DNA of 16,116 nt from Gammaproteobacteria bacterium (GCA_028599035.1 JAQRMT010000002.1:1-16116); one strand, 5' to 3'; counted from the stretch's first letter, positions 1-8,366 are shown. Notes: generated by a model from the sequence alone, not told the origin. Numbers and translations: made by a program.

Positions 1-134
1 GTGTCAGCACCCAGTCTGTTTTCATTTTCTGCCTGTACAATCTTCAACGCTTCCATCACCGCAGAACTTTGGTGTCCTGCTGGGTATTTTGCTACCCAAA
101 CATCAATTTGTTTTTTTGCTTGATTAGAAATCAT
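1..134 (-). CDS. nuoE: NADH-quinone oxidoreductase subunit E, N-terminal part (cut by window edge)
   Basis: This is the N-terminal 44 or so residues of the 24-kDa subunit of complex I. In the family this subunit carries a [2Fe-2S] cluster in the NADH-oxidising arm and pairs with NuoF. The visible part reads [20 protein letters not shown] and continues through HQSSAVMEALKIVQAEN. That is the usual NuoE opening (a KYP motif, then a helix ending in VQ-EN), so the identity rests on this motif and on following nuoD. The cluster cysteines lie outside the window. The ATG at 134 is preceded by GAGAGG about 7 bases away. The frame stays open further upstream but offers only ATT as an alternative start, so ATG 134 is preferred. 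Confidence 0.9.
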   Translation of the reverse strand, partial: MISNQAKKQIDVWVAKYPAGHQSSAVMEALKIVQAENENRLGAD

Positions 135-223
135 AATGCCAAACCTCTCATTTTTATAGAAGCAAATATTTTTTCCTGATGCAAATTCAACGCAGTTAAA
201 AGGATAAAGACAGAGTTTCTCAT
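131..223 (-). CDS. possible 30-codon ORF bridging nuoD and nuoE
   Basis: An ATG-initiated frame of 30 codons fills the gap between nuoD and nuoE. Its ATG overlaps the nuoD stop as ATGA, and its own TGA overlaps the nuoE start as ATGA. The peptide begins [20 protein letters not shown] and ends MRGLAL. The first half is fairly hydrophobic; the rest is unremarkable. I recognise no family. A 93-base open frame is easily produced by chance in AT-rich DNA, and no strong ribosome binding site precedes it. The exact double overlap would suit translational coupling, carrying ribosomes from nuoD to nuoE. Treat it as a candidate only. Confidence 0.2.
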   Translation of the reverse strand: MRNSVFILLTALNLHQEKIFASIKMRGLAL

Positions 224-1473
224 CGGTCTATTTCTCCAAAAACAATATCCTGCGTGCCGATAATGGTTACCACATCTGAAAGCATATGTCCTTTTGCCAT
301 CTCGTCCATTGCCGCTAAATGAGCAAAACCTGGTGCTCTAATTTTCACCCTATAAGGCTTGTTTGCGCCATCGGAAATTAAGTAGATGCCAAATTCTCCT
401 TTAGGGTGTTCGATGGCTTTATAGACTTCGCCTTCTGGCAAGCAATAGCCCTCGGTAAATAGTTTAAAGTGATGGATAAGCGATTCCATATCGTCTTTCA
501 TGGCTTCACGATTTGGTGGTGCGACTTTGTGGTCGTCGCTCATCACCGAACCTGGATTAACCCTTAACCAATCTATACATTGTTTAATAATATAATTAGA
601 TTGGCGCATCTCTTCCATACGCACCAAATAGCGATCGTAACTATCGCCCGTCACACCCACTGGAATGTCAAATTCTAATTTATCGTAAACTGCATACGGT
701 TGATTTTTCCTCAAATCCCACGCCACACCGGAGCCACGCAACATCGGCCCTGTAAAGCCTAATTGCTTGGCACGATTAGCGGAAACAATGCCAATATTTA
801 CCAAACGCTGTTTCCAGATACGATTGTCTGTCAATAAATCATCATATTGTTTAATGCTTTTTGGAAATTCTTTAACAAAATCATCGATAAAATCCAATAA
901 CGAACCTTGACGATTTTTATTCATCGTTTCTAATTCTTTAGGCTTACGGAAATCATTTTTTAAATATTGTGGCATCTTATCAGGCAAATCACGATACACG
1001 CCGCCTGGGCGATAGTAAGTCGCATGCATTCGTGATCCTGATACCGCTTCGTAGCAATCAATTAACTTTTCTCGTTCACGAAAAGCGTACAAGAAAATAC
1101 TCATGGCACCGACATCAAGCCCGTGTGTACCCAACCACATTAGGTGATTAAGGATGCGGGTAATTTCATCAAACATCACCCGAATGTATTGCGCTCGCTG
1201 TGGTACTTCTAACTCAAGCATAGTTTCAATCGCCATTACATAAGCGTGCTCATTACACATCATTGACACATAGTCGAGCCTATCCATATAGCCAATAGAC
1301 TGGTTATAGGGTTTAGATTCTGCAAGTTTTTCGGTGCCACGGTGCAATAAGCCAATATGTGGGTCAGCTCGTTCAATCACCTCGCCATCAATTTCTAAGA
1401 TAAGACGCAAAACACCATGTGCCGCTGGATGTTGCGGACCAAAGTTAAGTGTATAGTTACGGATTTCAGCCAT
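220..1473 (-). CDS. nuoD: NADH-quinone oxidoreductase subunit D
   Basis: This is the 49-kDa subunit of complex I. In the family it lies on the cytoplasmic face where the peripheral arm meets the membrane and forms the quinone pocket with NuoB. The 417 residues match the usual standalone NuoD length, so it is not a NuoCD fusion. The start reads [20 protein letters not shown], which contains the conserved quinone-site His region. Later signatures include [21 protein letters not shown], the [11 protein letters not shown] segment, and a C-terminus ending in DIVFGEIDR. All are family hallmarks relating it to [NiFe]-hydrogenase large subunits without the nickel cysteines. The start lies 11 bases after the nuoC stop, with AAGG upstream. 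It belongs to the nuo operon. Confidence 0.97.
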   Translation of the reverse strand: MAEIRNYTLNFGPQHPAAHGVLRLILEIDGEVIERADPHIGLLHRGTEKLAESKPYNQSIGYMDRLDYVSMMCNEHAYVMAIETMLELEVPQRAQYIRVMFDEITRILNHLMWLGTHGLDVGAMSIFLYAFREREKLIDCYEAVSGSRMHATYYRPGGVYRDLPDKMPQYLKNDFRKPKELETMNKNRQGSLLDFIDDFVKEFPKSIKQYDDLLTDNRIWKQRLVNIGIVSANRAKQLGFTGPMLRGSGVAWDLRKNQPYAVYDKLEFDIPVGVTGDSYDRYLVRMEEMRQSNYIIKQCIDWLRVNPGSVMSDDHKVAPPNREAMKDDMESLIHHFKLFTEGYCLPEGEVYKAIEHPKGEFGIYLISDGANKPYRVKIRAPGFAHLAAMDEMAKGHMLSDVVTIIGTQDIVFGEIDR

Positions 1474-1484
1474 TTTATAAAACC

Positions 1485-2099
1485 TTATTTCCTAATTACT
1501 CTGGGCACATTAATATTCGGCTCGATACTCACTGGTTCATAAACCACACGACCCAATTTTTCATCATAACGCATTTCAACTTCACCAATCATAGGGAAAT
1601 CCTTACGCAATGGATGTCCGACAAAGCCATAATCAGTCAAAATACGACGCAAATCTGTATGATTTTCAAACAAAATACCCAGCAAATCAAATGCCTCTCG
1701 TTCATACCAATCTGCCGCTGCCCAGACACCTGTTACTGTTTTAATTATCGGTTCAGCCTCATTCACAAATGCTTTCACTCGAAGTCGGTAATTTTTACGC
1801 ACTGAAAGCAAATGGTAAACCACAGCAAAACGCTTGTCATGCCTGTCCTTATCACCCTGTTCTTCACGCGCTCTACCAAAGCCAGAAGAACTGGCATTAG
1901 CATCCCAATCAGACTGACCATAAGTCAAATAATCTACGCCACACAAATCAATCAAAGTATCAAAAAAGAAAGCCTCTCTGAGTTTTAAGCACGACTCAAT
2001 AATATCGGCAGTATCGACCGTTAAAGTCAATTCGCCAAACGCCTCAACGACCTTTCCTTTGCCAAATTCTTCAACTAATTGTGCTTTTAAATCTTGCAT
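1485..2099 (-). CDS. nuoC: NADH-quinone oxidoreductase subunit C
   Basis: This is the 30-kDa subunit of complex I, a structural part of the connecting module with no cofactor of its own. The 204 residues include the family signature near residues 130-170: [20 protein letters not shown], then [18 protein letters not shown]. An internal stretch around residues 60-85 ([20 protein letters not shown]) separates the VDYLTYG motif from [10 protein letters not shown]. Comparable insertions occur in beta/gammaproteobacterial NuoC proteins, so I do not read it as damage. The ATG directly abuts the nuoB stop (TAAATG), which suggests translational coupling. Being separate from nuoD argues against an enterobacterial nuoCD fusion type. 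Confidence 0.96.
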   Translation of the reverse strand: MQDLKAQLVEEFGKGKVVEAFGELTLTVDTADIIESCLKLREAFFFDTLIDLCGVDYLTYGQSDWDANASSSGFGRAREEQGDKDRHDKRFAVVYHLLSVRKNYRLRVKAFVNEAEPIIKTVTGVWAAADWYEREAFDLLGILFENHTDLRRILTDYGFVGHPLRKDFPMIGEVEMRYDEKLGRVVYEPVSIEPNINVPRVIRK

Positions 2100-2579
2100 T
2101 TATGTTCTCGCAATGGTGTTGGTGCGTTTAATTTTATCTTGTAATTGCAAAATACCATACAATAGCGCCTCTGCTGTTGGCGGACAACCTGGCACATATA
2201 CATCAACAGGTACAATGCGATCACAGCCTCTAACGACTGCATAAGAATAATGATAATACCCGCCGCCATTCGCACACGAGCCCATAGAAATCACCCATCT
2301 TGGCTCAGGCATCTGGTCATAAACCTTGCGTAAAGCAGGCGCCATTTTATTGGTCAGCGTGCCAGCAACAATCATTAAATCAGATTGGCGTGGCGTAGGT
2401 CTAAAAACGATACCAAAACGATCAAGATCATAACGAGAAGAGCCCGCCTCCATCATCTCTACCGCGCAACACGCCAAACCAAAAGTCATCGGCCACAGCG
2501 ATCCTGTTCTTGCCCAATTAATCACTTTATCAAGCGAAGTGGTGACAAATCCTTCTTTCATTAAGCCTTCAATTGCCAT
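2100..2579 (-). CDS. nuoB: NADH-quinone oxidoreductase subunit B
   Basis: This is the PSST-type subunit of complex I. In the family it carries the terminal [4Fe-4S] cluster N2, which hands electrons to quinone. All four expected ligands are visible: the adjacent pair C37-C38 ([10 protein letters not shown]), C102 ([11 protein letters not shown]) and C132 (VYVPGCPP). The 159-residue length is normal, and the charged [16 protein letters not shown] segment is conserved. The ATG at 2579 has AAGGG about 8 bases upstream, 12 bases after the nuoA stop. It pairs physically with NuoD to form the quinone site. Confidence 0.97.
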   Translation of the reverse strand: MAIEGLMKEGFVTTSLDKVINWARTGSLWPMTFGLACCAVEMMEAGSSRYDLDRFGIVFRPTPRQSDLMIVAGTLTNKMAPALRKVYDQMPEPRWVISMGSCANGGGYYHYSYAVVRGCDRIVPVDVYVPGCPPTAEALLYGILQLQDKIKRTNTIART

Positions 2580-2591
2580 AATAAACCCTTA

Positions 2592-2948
2592 TTATTCCCA
2601 CTCTAGCGCACCTTTTTTCCATTCGAATATAAAGCCCACCACCAATAAAAATAAAAAAATACTCATACTAACAAAACCAAACCAACCTAGTTGGGACTGA
2701 ACCACCGCCCATGGAAAGACAAAGGCGACCTCCAAATCAAACAAAATAAACAAAATTGCCACTAGATAATACCGCACATTAAAATACATACGAGAGTCGT
2801 CAAACGCAGGAAAACCACACTCGAACTGAGAATTTTTCTCTTCATCTGGTTTGCTTGGCCCCAATAAATAGCCGATTAACATTGGTCCAATACCAAATGC
2901 AATCCCTAAAAAAATAAAAACCATAATGGGTAAATAATTTTCTAACAC
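2592..2948 (-). CDS. nuoA: NADH-quinone oxidoreductase subunit A
   Basis: This is the small membrane subunit of complex I, next to the quinone channel. The 118 residues hold three hydrophobic helices, at roughly residues 6-29, 60-82 and 90-110. Between the first two lies a loop with the conserved QFECGF cysteine motif, followed by the acidic [11 protein letters not shown] helix. The gene begins with GTG (2948-2946), not ATG. GAGAGAG lies about 6-8 bases upstream and no ATG gives a better family fit. It is the first gene of the nuo operon, and the promoter candidate at 2978-2983 lies just upstream. Confidence 0.95.
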   Translation of the reverse strand: MLENYLPIMVFIFLGIAFGIGPMLIGYLLGPSKPDEEKNSQFECGFPAFDDSRMYFNVRYYLVAILFILFDLEVAFVFPWAVVQSQLGWFGFVSMSIFLFLLVVGFIFEWKKGALEWE

Positions 2949-2977
2949 CTTATCTCTCTCATTAATAGAAGTAAAAC

Positions 2978-2983
2978 ATTATA
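2978..2983 (-). promoter_or_regulatory. -10 box of the nuo operon promoter (TATAAT)
   Basis: On the minus strand TGGC-TATAAT-GTTTTAC gives a perfect consensus -10 hexamer 30 bases before the nuoA GTG. The predicted start of transcription is near 2971, leaving a leader of roughly 20 bases with GAGAGAG in it. No good -35 is seen: 17 bases upstream there is only GGAAAA. The promoter may therefore be helped by an activator or be weak. The 127-base gap from tldD supports a new transcription unit here. Confidence 0.6.
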
Positions 2984-3075
2984 GCCAATTTATTAGAGAT
3001 TTTTCCGTAATTATGGTGTATTTTTGTTTTAGGCTGTTTAGCGCATCAAAGCGGCTAATCTAATTAATGCTTGCT

Positions 3076-4497
3076 CTACTCTACTTGTGTGCCACCAATG
3101 GTGAGTTCGTCAATTTTAAGACTCGGCTGACCTACGCCTACTGGTACACTTTGTCCATCTTTGCCACAGACGCCAACGCCGCTGTCAAGTTTTAGGTCAT
3201 TGGCAACCCTGGATATTTTTTTGAGGACTTCGTCGCCAGCGCCGATAAGAGTTGCACCTTTGACAGGGTGGGTGATTTTTCCGTTTTTGATAAGATAGGC
3301 CTCGTTAGCAGAGAAAACGAATTTTCCTGAGGTAATGTCCACTTGTCCGCCGTCAAAGTTTACAGCGTAAATGCCTTCGTCAACCGAGGCAATCATCTCT
3401 TCTAAGGTGTCTTCTCCATTAAGCATATAGGTGTTGGTCATTCTGGGCATAGGGATGTGGGCGTAAGATTCGCGCCGTGCATTGCCACTAGATTGCCGAC
3501 CCATTAATCTGGCGTTTAATTTATCAAATAAATAGCCTTTTAGAATGCCGTTTTCAATCAGAGTGGTGTTCTGTGTTGGCGTGCCTTCATCGTCGATGGT
3601 TAGCGAACCACGGCGATTAGCCAAAGTGCCATTATCAACAATCGTGCATTTCTCGCTCGCCACTTGTTCACCGATTTTGCCGGTAAAAACCGAGGTACCT
3701 TTACGATTAAAATCCCCTTCCAGGCCATGACCAATCGCCTCATGCAGCAGAACGCCTGGCCAGCCTGGCCCCAATATTACGGGCAGTTTACCGGCAGGGG
3801 CATTTTTAGCCTCCAGTGCGACTAATGCCTGACGAATGGCTTCATGTGTATAAACTTCTGCTAAATTATGGTCAATAAAGTAGCGATAATCATAACGACC
3901 GCCACCACCACTTGATGCGGACTCAATGCGTCCATTATGCTCCACAATTACGCTGACGCTGATACGCACCATGGGGCGGTAATCTTTTTGATAAACGCCG
4001 TCTGTGGACACAATCAATACTTCTGTATAAGCGCCTGATAATGAAGCGCTGACTTGTGTAACTTTTGGCTCTTTTCTGGCAATAGCGTCAATTCTCTTTA
4101 ATAAATCGACTTTTTCTGCTGAGGTTAGGCTACCTAAGGGGCTAAGTCCGCTGTATTTGGCTACTTGAGGGACGGATTGAAACGATTGAATGGCTTGCGG
4201 TGCTTTATATTGAGAAATGCCTTTGGCAAAATTAATGGCTTTTTCAATGGCACTTATATTTAAATCATCTGAGTAAGAAAACCCAGTTTGTTCGCCTTTA
4301 ACGGCACGCGTGCCAACGCCATGGCTAATATGATAAGTGCCAGATTTGACAATTCGTTCTTCTAAAAACCACGACTCGGCAACAGAGTGTTGGAAATACA
4401 AATCGGCATAATCAGTGCCTTTAACAAACAAATTTGAGAGCAGGCTCTCAATTTTATCTCGGTTTAAATGATGCTGGTCTAATAATTGTTCAATCAT
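3076..4497 (-). CDS. tldD: metalloprotease TldD
   Basis: This is a TldD-family zinc metalloprotease. In the family it works with TldE (PmbA) as a heterodimer that degrades or matures unfolded and modified peptides, including microcin and CcdA substrates. The 473 residues are close to the usual length. The catalytic motif is HEAIGHGLEGD, with H252, E253 and H257; the third metal ligand is likely C444 in GVCGKDGQSVPVGVG near the C-terminus. The ATG overlaps the yhdP stop as ATGA, so the two are probably translated in series; yhdP-tldD is a familiar gammaproteobacterial pair. No tldE is present in this window. Confidence 0.95.
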   Translation of the reverse strand: MIEQLLDQHHLNRDKIESLLSNLFVKGTDYADLYFQHSVAESWFLEERIVKSGTYHISHGVGTRAVKGEQTGFSYSDDLNISAIEKAINFAKGISQYKAPQAIQSFQSVPQVAKYSGLSPLGSLTSAEKVDLLKRIDAIARKEPKVTQVSASLSGAYTEVLIVSTDGVYQKDYRPMVRISVSVIVEHNGRIESASSGGGGRYDYRYFIDHNLAEVYTHEAIRQALVALEAKNAPAGKLPVILGPGWPGVLLHEAIGHGLEGDFNRKGTSVFTGKIGEQVASEKCTIVDNGTLANRRGSLTIDDEGTPTQNTTLIENGILKGYLFDKLNARLMGRQSSGNARRESYAHIPMPRMTNTYMLNGEDTLEEMIASVDEGIYAVNFDGGQVDITSGKFVFSANEAYLIKNGKITHPVKGATLIGAGDEVLKKISRVANDLKLDSGVGVCGKDGQSVPVGVGQPSLKIDELTIGGTQVE

Positions 4498-6995
4498 AAT
4501 GGTTTAATAATAGGCTCGTCCCATGGTCCAGTAATTTTATATTCAAACTCTGCCACTCCATCAACAATTTTGTTAATTATTCTGCCATCAAATAGCGCTT
4601 CATCTACCAACCACACACCTAGCCCGACCAATCCACCACCTGCAAGATAGGTCGCTACAGGCACTGCATCACTAATAGCAGGCGTTACTTTTGCTATCAA
4701 ATCATATTGTTTATCAACAATATCCCCCTGCCCGCTTAAAACAATACTGCTTGATGAAGCTTCAAGATTAAAATGCTCAACCTTAGCTGTCGCATTTTGT
4801 AGGCGAATTTTCGTGGCTATGTTGTCATAAGCAAAGCCTTTATTGGTCACATCAGAGAGGTTTAATTTCAAGCGCCTGGTAATCGATTTGATATTCAACA
4901 GCGACAGAATACGCCCAATATTGGGGTCTTCGTCAGTAAACACGCCTTCTTTCACATTCATAGTAATGTAGCCAGTAATATCTTGATAATTCATATTCCA
5001 CGGGGTGCATTCGCAAGCAAGGTGGATGTCAAGGTCAAATTCTCCGCCAGTAACTTTTTCTTTCACTTTTAGTTTTTCTAAAAACTCGGCCAAGTTTTTA
5101 CCCTTTGCCTTGGCGTTCAGTTGCGTTTTGCTGCCGTCCCAAGCGCCTTGAAAACTTAACGCTTTACTGCCAACGCCAAATCCTTCAAATTGCAAATCGT
5201 TAATAATAAGCACATTGTCTTTAGAAGTCAATTCGGCACTAAAATCTGGCAAAATATTTTCATCCACATAAATGCCTTCTGTACTCAAATGCATATTCGG
5301 GAAATCTTGGGGGCTAATTTTCCAATCCCCTTTAATCGCATCTAAAGCGGTTATTTGTACGCCTAATAATTGGACAGTTGGAATGCCGCCCTCATTTGGA
5401 ATAATGACTATATCACCCTTAACCGATTCAGATTCAATTCGTGCGTGCCAAGATTGATTAAATCGTTTGGTGATATAAGTCTCAAATTTAGCGTCATTGT
5501 TCGCCAATTCCACGCCAAAAGTGCGCTCATCGTCATCATTCTTGTTGTTAGGATTGATGCGAATATCAAAAGGGGTGCCACGAATATCGCCCACACCAGT
5601 AGCCGTAATTTCATTGTGATGAAACAGCAGCTTTGAATCGTAACCTTCAACCACAACTGCGCCTTCTAAAACACTCAAACGGTTGTCTTTAAGTGTCAAA
5701 TCAATGTCCAATTTTGACATTCTTTGATCTAGCGGAATGATCAATCGCATATTGCCGTTCACCTTGCCAGACAAGCTAAATTGATTGAGCGTTTTATTCA
5801 CCTCTTCACTCAGCGGAGAGCGCTTCAAAAATGCAAGCAAATGCTCGCTCTGAGTGTTGATTTTTCCAGTTACCTCAACATCTAAATAAGGTTGACTGAT
5901 ATCCACAATCTGCACCTTGATCGCATTTAGAGCCATCTCATTGAGTTTGGTATCATGCACCATGACTTGGATGTTTTTACCATCGGTCTCAAGACTGGCA
6001 TTGAGCTGTTTAAGTGATTTCCAATCAGAATTAAACAACAATTCCATCTCTTTTAATTGCGCACTGAATCGCAGTTCAGCGTCACTTGTGGTTGATAGAT
6101 TTTTCTTAATATGTAATTTTGAGTGTTGCAATGTGCCTGCAATAAAACCGCGTTTTATCCAAGCATAAGTGTCATCACCCACCCATTGTAAAGGCAGATA
6201 TTTAGCAATATTATTAGCCTGCATACGCTCTATATAACTCTCAAGCTCAACAAAGTCATCGCCTTGATGATGAGAAAATTTAACCGTGCTATTGATTGAC
6301 AAATCCTTGTTGCTAATCACTATTGGTAAAATTAAAGAATGCTTACGCTCAAATTGTGTGCGTGACAAAGTAGCAATAATATCCACCTCTCCCAATTGCG
6401 CATCTGATAAACCAAATCCGAGATTTTGCCCCGTTATTTCAAGAGAAATTTGCGCCTTATCATGTGTAAATAACATTGGCGCAATCTCAAGGTCTTGCTC
6501 TGTTTTGATTAAAGTTTTGTTGATACTTAATGACTTGAGAAAATCAAGCAACTCTAGGTTTTGAGGGGAGGCTAACTGCTGAATTTTATTAACATTAAAT
6601 CCCTCTTTATTCTGATTGGCATTGGGATAAAGCACCAAAGTATCAATAAAAACTTTGCCTGGACTGTAAATATCATTAATAAGTGAACTTAAGTGAATTT
6701 GCCATTTCAAATGGTCAATAGTTGCTATTGGTTTTTTTTGCCTGCTAGGCGTATCAATGCTCAAACCATCTATTTGTAAAAACAAATGCCCTTGCTTAAA
6801 ATCAAAATGCATATCAGACAGCGTAACCTCTAAATTACTAAGCTCAGACAACTGGGTTTCAATAGGTGTTTTGATTAATGAGGGGAATATGACAAAAAAT
6901 GCCACCACTAAAGCAATAATTAACGCCACAATTGCGCTAAACCAAGTACTTAACTTTAGCACCTTAACACTGTGAGATAATATTTTTTTATGCAT
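4494..6995 (-). CDS. yhdP: YhdP-family AsmA-like protein (short form)
   Basis: This is a large envelope protein of the AsmA/TamB-like group. In E. coli, YhdP is one of three partly redundant proteins that move phospholipid from the inner to the outer membrane. A single N-terminal membrane segment lies at about residues 18-39 (FSAIVALIIALVVAFFVIF), followed by a long beta-rich periplasmic region. The end has the characteristic VTPAISDAVPVATYLAGG, a hydrophobic stretch, and TGPWDEPIIKP. At 833 residues it is far shorter than the roughly 1270 of the E. coli protein, yet it has both termini, so it looks like a naturally compact version. It starts 9 bases after the asparaginase-like gene and overlaps tldD by 4 bases. 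Confidence 0.85.
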   Translation of the reverse strand: MHKKILSHSVKVLKLSTWFSAIVALIIALVVAFFVIFPSLIKTPIETQLSELSNLEVTLSDMHFDFKQGHLFLQIDGLSIDTPSRQKKPIATIDHLKWQIHLSSLINDIYSPGKVFIDTLVLYPNANQNKEGFNVNKIQQLASPQNLELLDFLKSLSINKTLIKTEQDLEIAPMLFTHDKAQISLEITGQNLGFGLSDAQLGEVDIIATLSRTQFERKHSLILPIVISNKDLSINSTVKFSHHQGDDFVELESYIERMQANNIAKYLPLQWVGDDTYAWIKRGFIAGTLQHSKLHIKKNLSTTSDAELRFSAQLKEMELLFNSDWKSLKQLNASLETDGKNIQVMVHDTKLNEMALNAIKVQIVDISQPYLDVEVTGKINTQSEHLLAFLKRSPLSEEVNKTLNQFSLSGKVNGNMRLIIPLDQRMSKLDIDLTLKDNRLSVLEGAVVVEGYDSKLLFHHNEITATGVGDIRGTPFDIRINPNNKNDDDERTFGVELANNDAKFETYITKRFNQSWHARIESESVKGDIVIIPNEGGIPTVQLLGVQITALDAIKGDWKISPQDFPNMHLSTEGIYVDENILPDFSAELTSKDNVLIINDLQFEGFGVGSKALSFQGAWDGSKTQLNAKAKGKNLAEFLEKLKVKEKVTGGEFDLDIHLACECTPWNMNYQDITGYITMNVKEGVFTDEDPNIGRILSLLNIKSITRRLKLNLSDVTNKGFAYDNIATKIRLQNATAKVEHFNLEASSSSIVLSGQGDIVDKQYDLIAKVTPAISDAVPVATYLAGGGLVGLGVWLVDEALFDGRIINKIVDGVAEFEYKITGPWDEPIIKPL

Positions 6996-7004
6996 TATGG
7001 GGCA

Positions 7005-7493
7005 TTATAAGATATTTTCAAAAACACCTAATGCCTTATTTTTTTGCACCTTGTCAAAATCAAATAGTTGCCCGTTCATCGCAATATAAATACCAGATTT
7101 CTGAGTTTGCACACTACTCAAGGCAAAACCTAAGTTAAACAACGCATCCGATTGATTAATTGAATAAGGCACCATTGCCCCAAACAATACAATGGTTTTA
7201 TCGTGAATATTCTCGCCCAATAATTTGGCAGTTTCCACCATAGTATCTGTGCCATGCGTAATTAAAATAGCATCTTCCTCACACGCAAGACATTTAGACA
7301 AAATCAACGCTCGATTATCACCTGTTATCTCTAGCGAATCTTTCAAAAACAACACTTCTGACAAAGTATCTGCCATTGAACGCACACAATTTAGCATATC
7401 AACAAGTTGCGTCTGCTCAAACGACAACTCACCCGTTAGGGCATTGTATTGTTTATCAATCGTGCCGCCAGTAATTAGAACTTTGATTTTCAT
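7005..7493 (-). CDS. single-domain asparaginase-like protein
   Basis: The 162 residues correspond to only the N-terminal half of L-asparaginase, whose full-length members are about 330 residues. The active-site elements are all there. ITGGTID holds the nucleophile Thr (T11). HGTDT holds the second Thr-Asp pair (T82, D83). K99 in HDKTIVLFGAM is a plausible match for the Lys of the second triad. Short asparaginase-domain proteins are known in other gammaproteobacteria, so this is probably a genuine small family, not a broken gene. The normal C-terminal dimer domain is missing, so activity on asparagine is uncertain. The ATG at 7493 has no clear ribosome binding site, and a terminator hairpin ends only 26 bases upstream. 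It lies 9 bases ahead of yhdP. Confidence 0.8.
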   Translation of the reverse strand: MKIKVLITGGTIDKQYNALTGELSFEQTQLVDMLNCVRSMADTLSEVLFLKDSLEITGDNRALILSKCLACEEDAILITHGTDTMVETAKLLGENIHDKTIVLFGAMVPYSINQSDALFNLGFALSSVQTQKSGIYIAMNGQLFDFDKVQKNKALGVFENIL

Positions 7494-7511
7494 AATAATA
7501 AATTCAGGCGC

Positions 7512-7549
7512 TTAAAAACAAAACAACCGCTAAGAAAAGCGGTTGTTTT
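7512..7549 (-). terminator. intrinsic terminator after the TraT-like gene
   Basis: A perfect 12-bp stem pairs 7520-7531 with 7538-7549 around a 6-base loop. Read on the minus strand the hairpin AACAACCGCT...AGCGGTTGTT is followed by TTTTGTTTTTAA, a T-rich tail at 7512-7519. It lies about 20 bases past the TraT-like stop at 7570. The plus strand also has a T-rich tail (TTTTTGTTT), so it could work both ways, although no plus-strand gene needs it. Confidence 0.88.
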
Positions 7550-7569
7550 TGTTTACTGAGCCAATGGTT

Positions 7570-8283
7570 TTAAAAAATACCGCTAATAGAGCGAACCAAA
7601 CCATTCTCTAATGGTTTTAACGCCTCATCAAACTTTAAGTTCACCTTGTTTGCTGTGCTAACAATACGAGTTCGATATGTCTTCCAGTTGACCTGCCCGC
7701 CTGATACATTTTGCGTCAGCTTGGTTCCAGTTCCTTGTTCAACATTGGTATTTTGTTTCTGGTTGACAACCTCGCCAGCCAATGGTCTTTCTCTAACTTG
7801 AAGATCAGTAATCATAGTATAGTAAATATCTGCCACCATCGCATCACCAATGAAGCCAAGTATGCCGCCCACTACTGCGGCATTTCTTGAAGAATTAGGA
7901 CTATTTCCCATAGCGCCACCAAGTAGTGCACCACCAAAACCACCCTCTAATGCATCTGCTGATGCTCTTGCGTCTGATTTCCCAACCTTCAAGATATTAG
8001 CTTGCAACATAAAATTAGCCTCATCAGGATTTTGTGTTAGCGTGTAGCCCCTACCAGCCAATGTGTTTTTGATTCTCGTTGCAATATTTAAATCTTTATC
8101 TGATGTGTTGCGAATATTAACAAAAACCACCTTTTTCTTTTGTGATACTGGCTCTAAGAAAATTGTCGCACTCATTTTGGTCTGAGTGTCTAAATTTGCT
8201 TTCTTAATCATCGTCGTGGCAGCACAACCTGTTAAGCCCATAACCACCATTAGTATTACCATTAAACCTGCTATTTTTTTCAT
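7570..8283 (-). CDS. traT: TraT-family outer-membrane lipoprotein (complement resistance/surface exclusion type)
   Basis: This is a TraT-like lipoprotein. On F-type plasmids TraT sits in the outer membrane, blocks redundant conjugation and gives serum resistance. The 237 residues begin MKKIAGLMVILMVVMGLTGC, a lipoprotein signal with lipobox LTGC and lipidated C20. Family matches include KKANLDTQTKMSATIFLEPV, IRNTSDKD, DAMVADIYYTMITD and TANKVNLKFDEA near the end. A glycine-rich hydrophobic segment lies in the middle (GGFGGALLGGAMG, then AAVVGGILGFIGDAMV). I place the start at the ATG at 8283 because GGAG lies about 7 bases before it. An in-frame TTG four codons upstream would put that GGAG inside the gene. 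It is flanked by its own promoter and terminator, with no conjugation genes nearby, so a chromosomal role is likely. Confidence 0.9.
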   Translation of the reverse strand: MKKIAGLMVILMVVMGLTGCAATTMIKKANLDTQTKMSATIFLEPVSQKKKVVFVNIRNTSDKDLNIATRIKNTLAGRGYTLTQNPDEANFMLQANILKVGKSDARASADALEGGFGGALLGGAMGNSPNSSRNAAVVGGILGFIGDAMVADIYYTMITDLQVRERPLAGEVVNQKQNTNVEQGTGTKLTQNVSGGQVNWKTYRTRIVSTANKVNLKFDEALKPLENGLVRSISGIF

Positions 8284-8360
8284 TTTTTTCTCCAAAAAAC
8301 CCTCAAAATTAGGAAGTAATTAAATGCGAGGATCTTCACTTAACCACTATTAGACGAGAA

Positions 8361-8366
8361 ATTATA
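8361..8366 (-). promoter_or_regulatory. -10 box (TATAAT) for the TraT-like gene
   Basis: The minus strand reads TTTGG-TATAAT-TTCTCG in the 105-base gap between yggS and the TraT-like gene, a perfect -10 hexamer. The -35 region is weak (TAGGTA at 17 bases). Predicted transcription starts near 8354, leaving a leader of about 70 bases before the ATG at 8283. The gene then ends at a strong terminator, making it a one-gene unit. Confidence 0.55.

Noticed and set aside
969..1151. Plus-strand 60-codon frame inside nuoD
   Set aside because: It is antisense to a clearly conserved gene and has no recognisable protein features; the same applies to the other plus-strand frames in this window.
1850..1920. 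Charged insert in NuoC suspected as a frame error or insertion
   Set aside because: The frame stays open, flanking motifs are intact, and comparable inserts are normal in beta/gammaproteobacterial NuoC.
3030..3062. Hairpin TTAGCCGC...GCGCTAA after tldD as terminator
   Set aside because: The stem is short with a bulge, and the downstream minus-strand sequence is A-rich, not T-rich.
8284..8295. In-frame TTG start adding MEKK to the TraT-like protein
   Set aside because: The GGAG ribosome binding site would lie inside this extension and suits the ATG at 8283. The lipoprotein signal is also better with the shorter start.
8304..8334. CCTC...GAGG pairing in the TraT-like leader as a regulatory hairpin
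   Set aside because: Only about 4 bp can pair across a long AT-rich loop; there is no match to a known riboswitch or thermometer.
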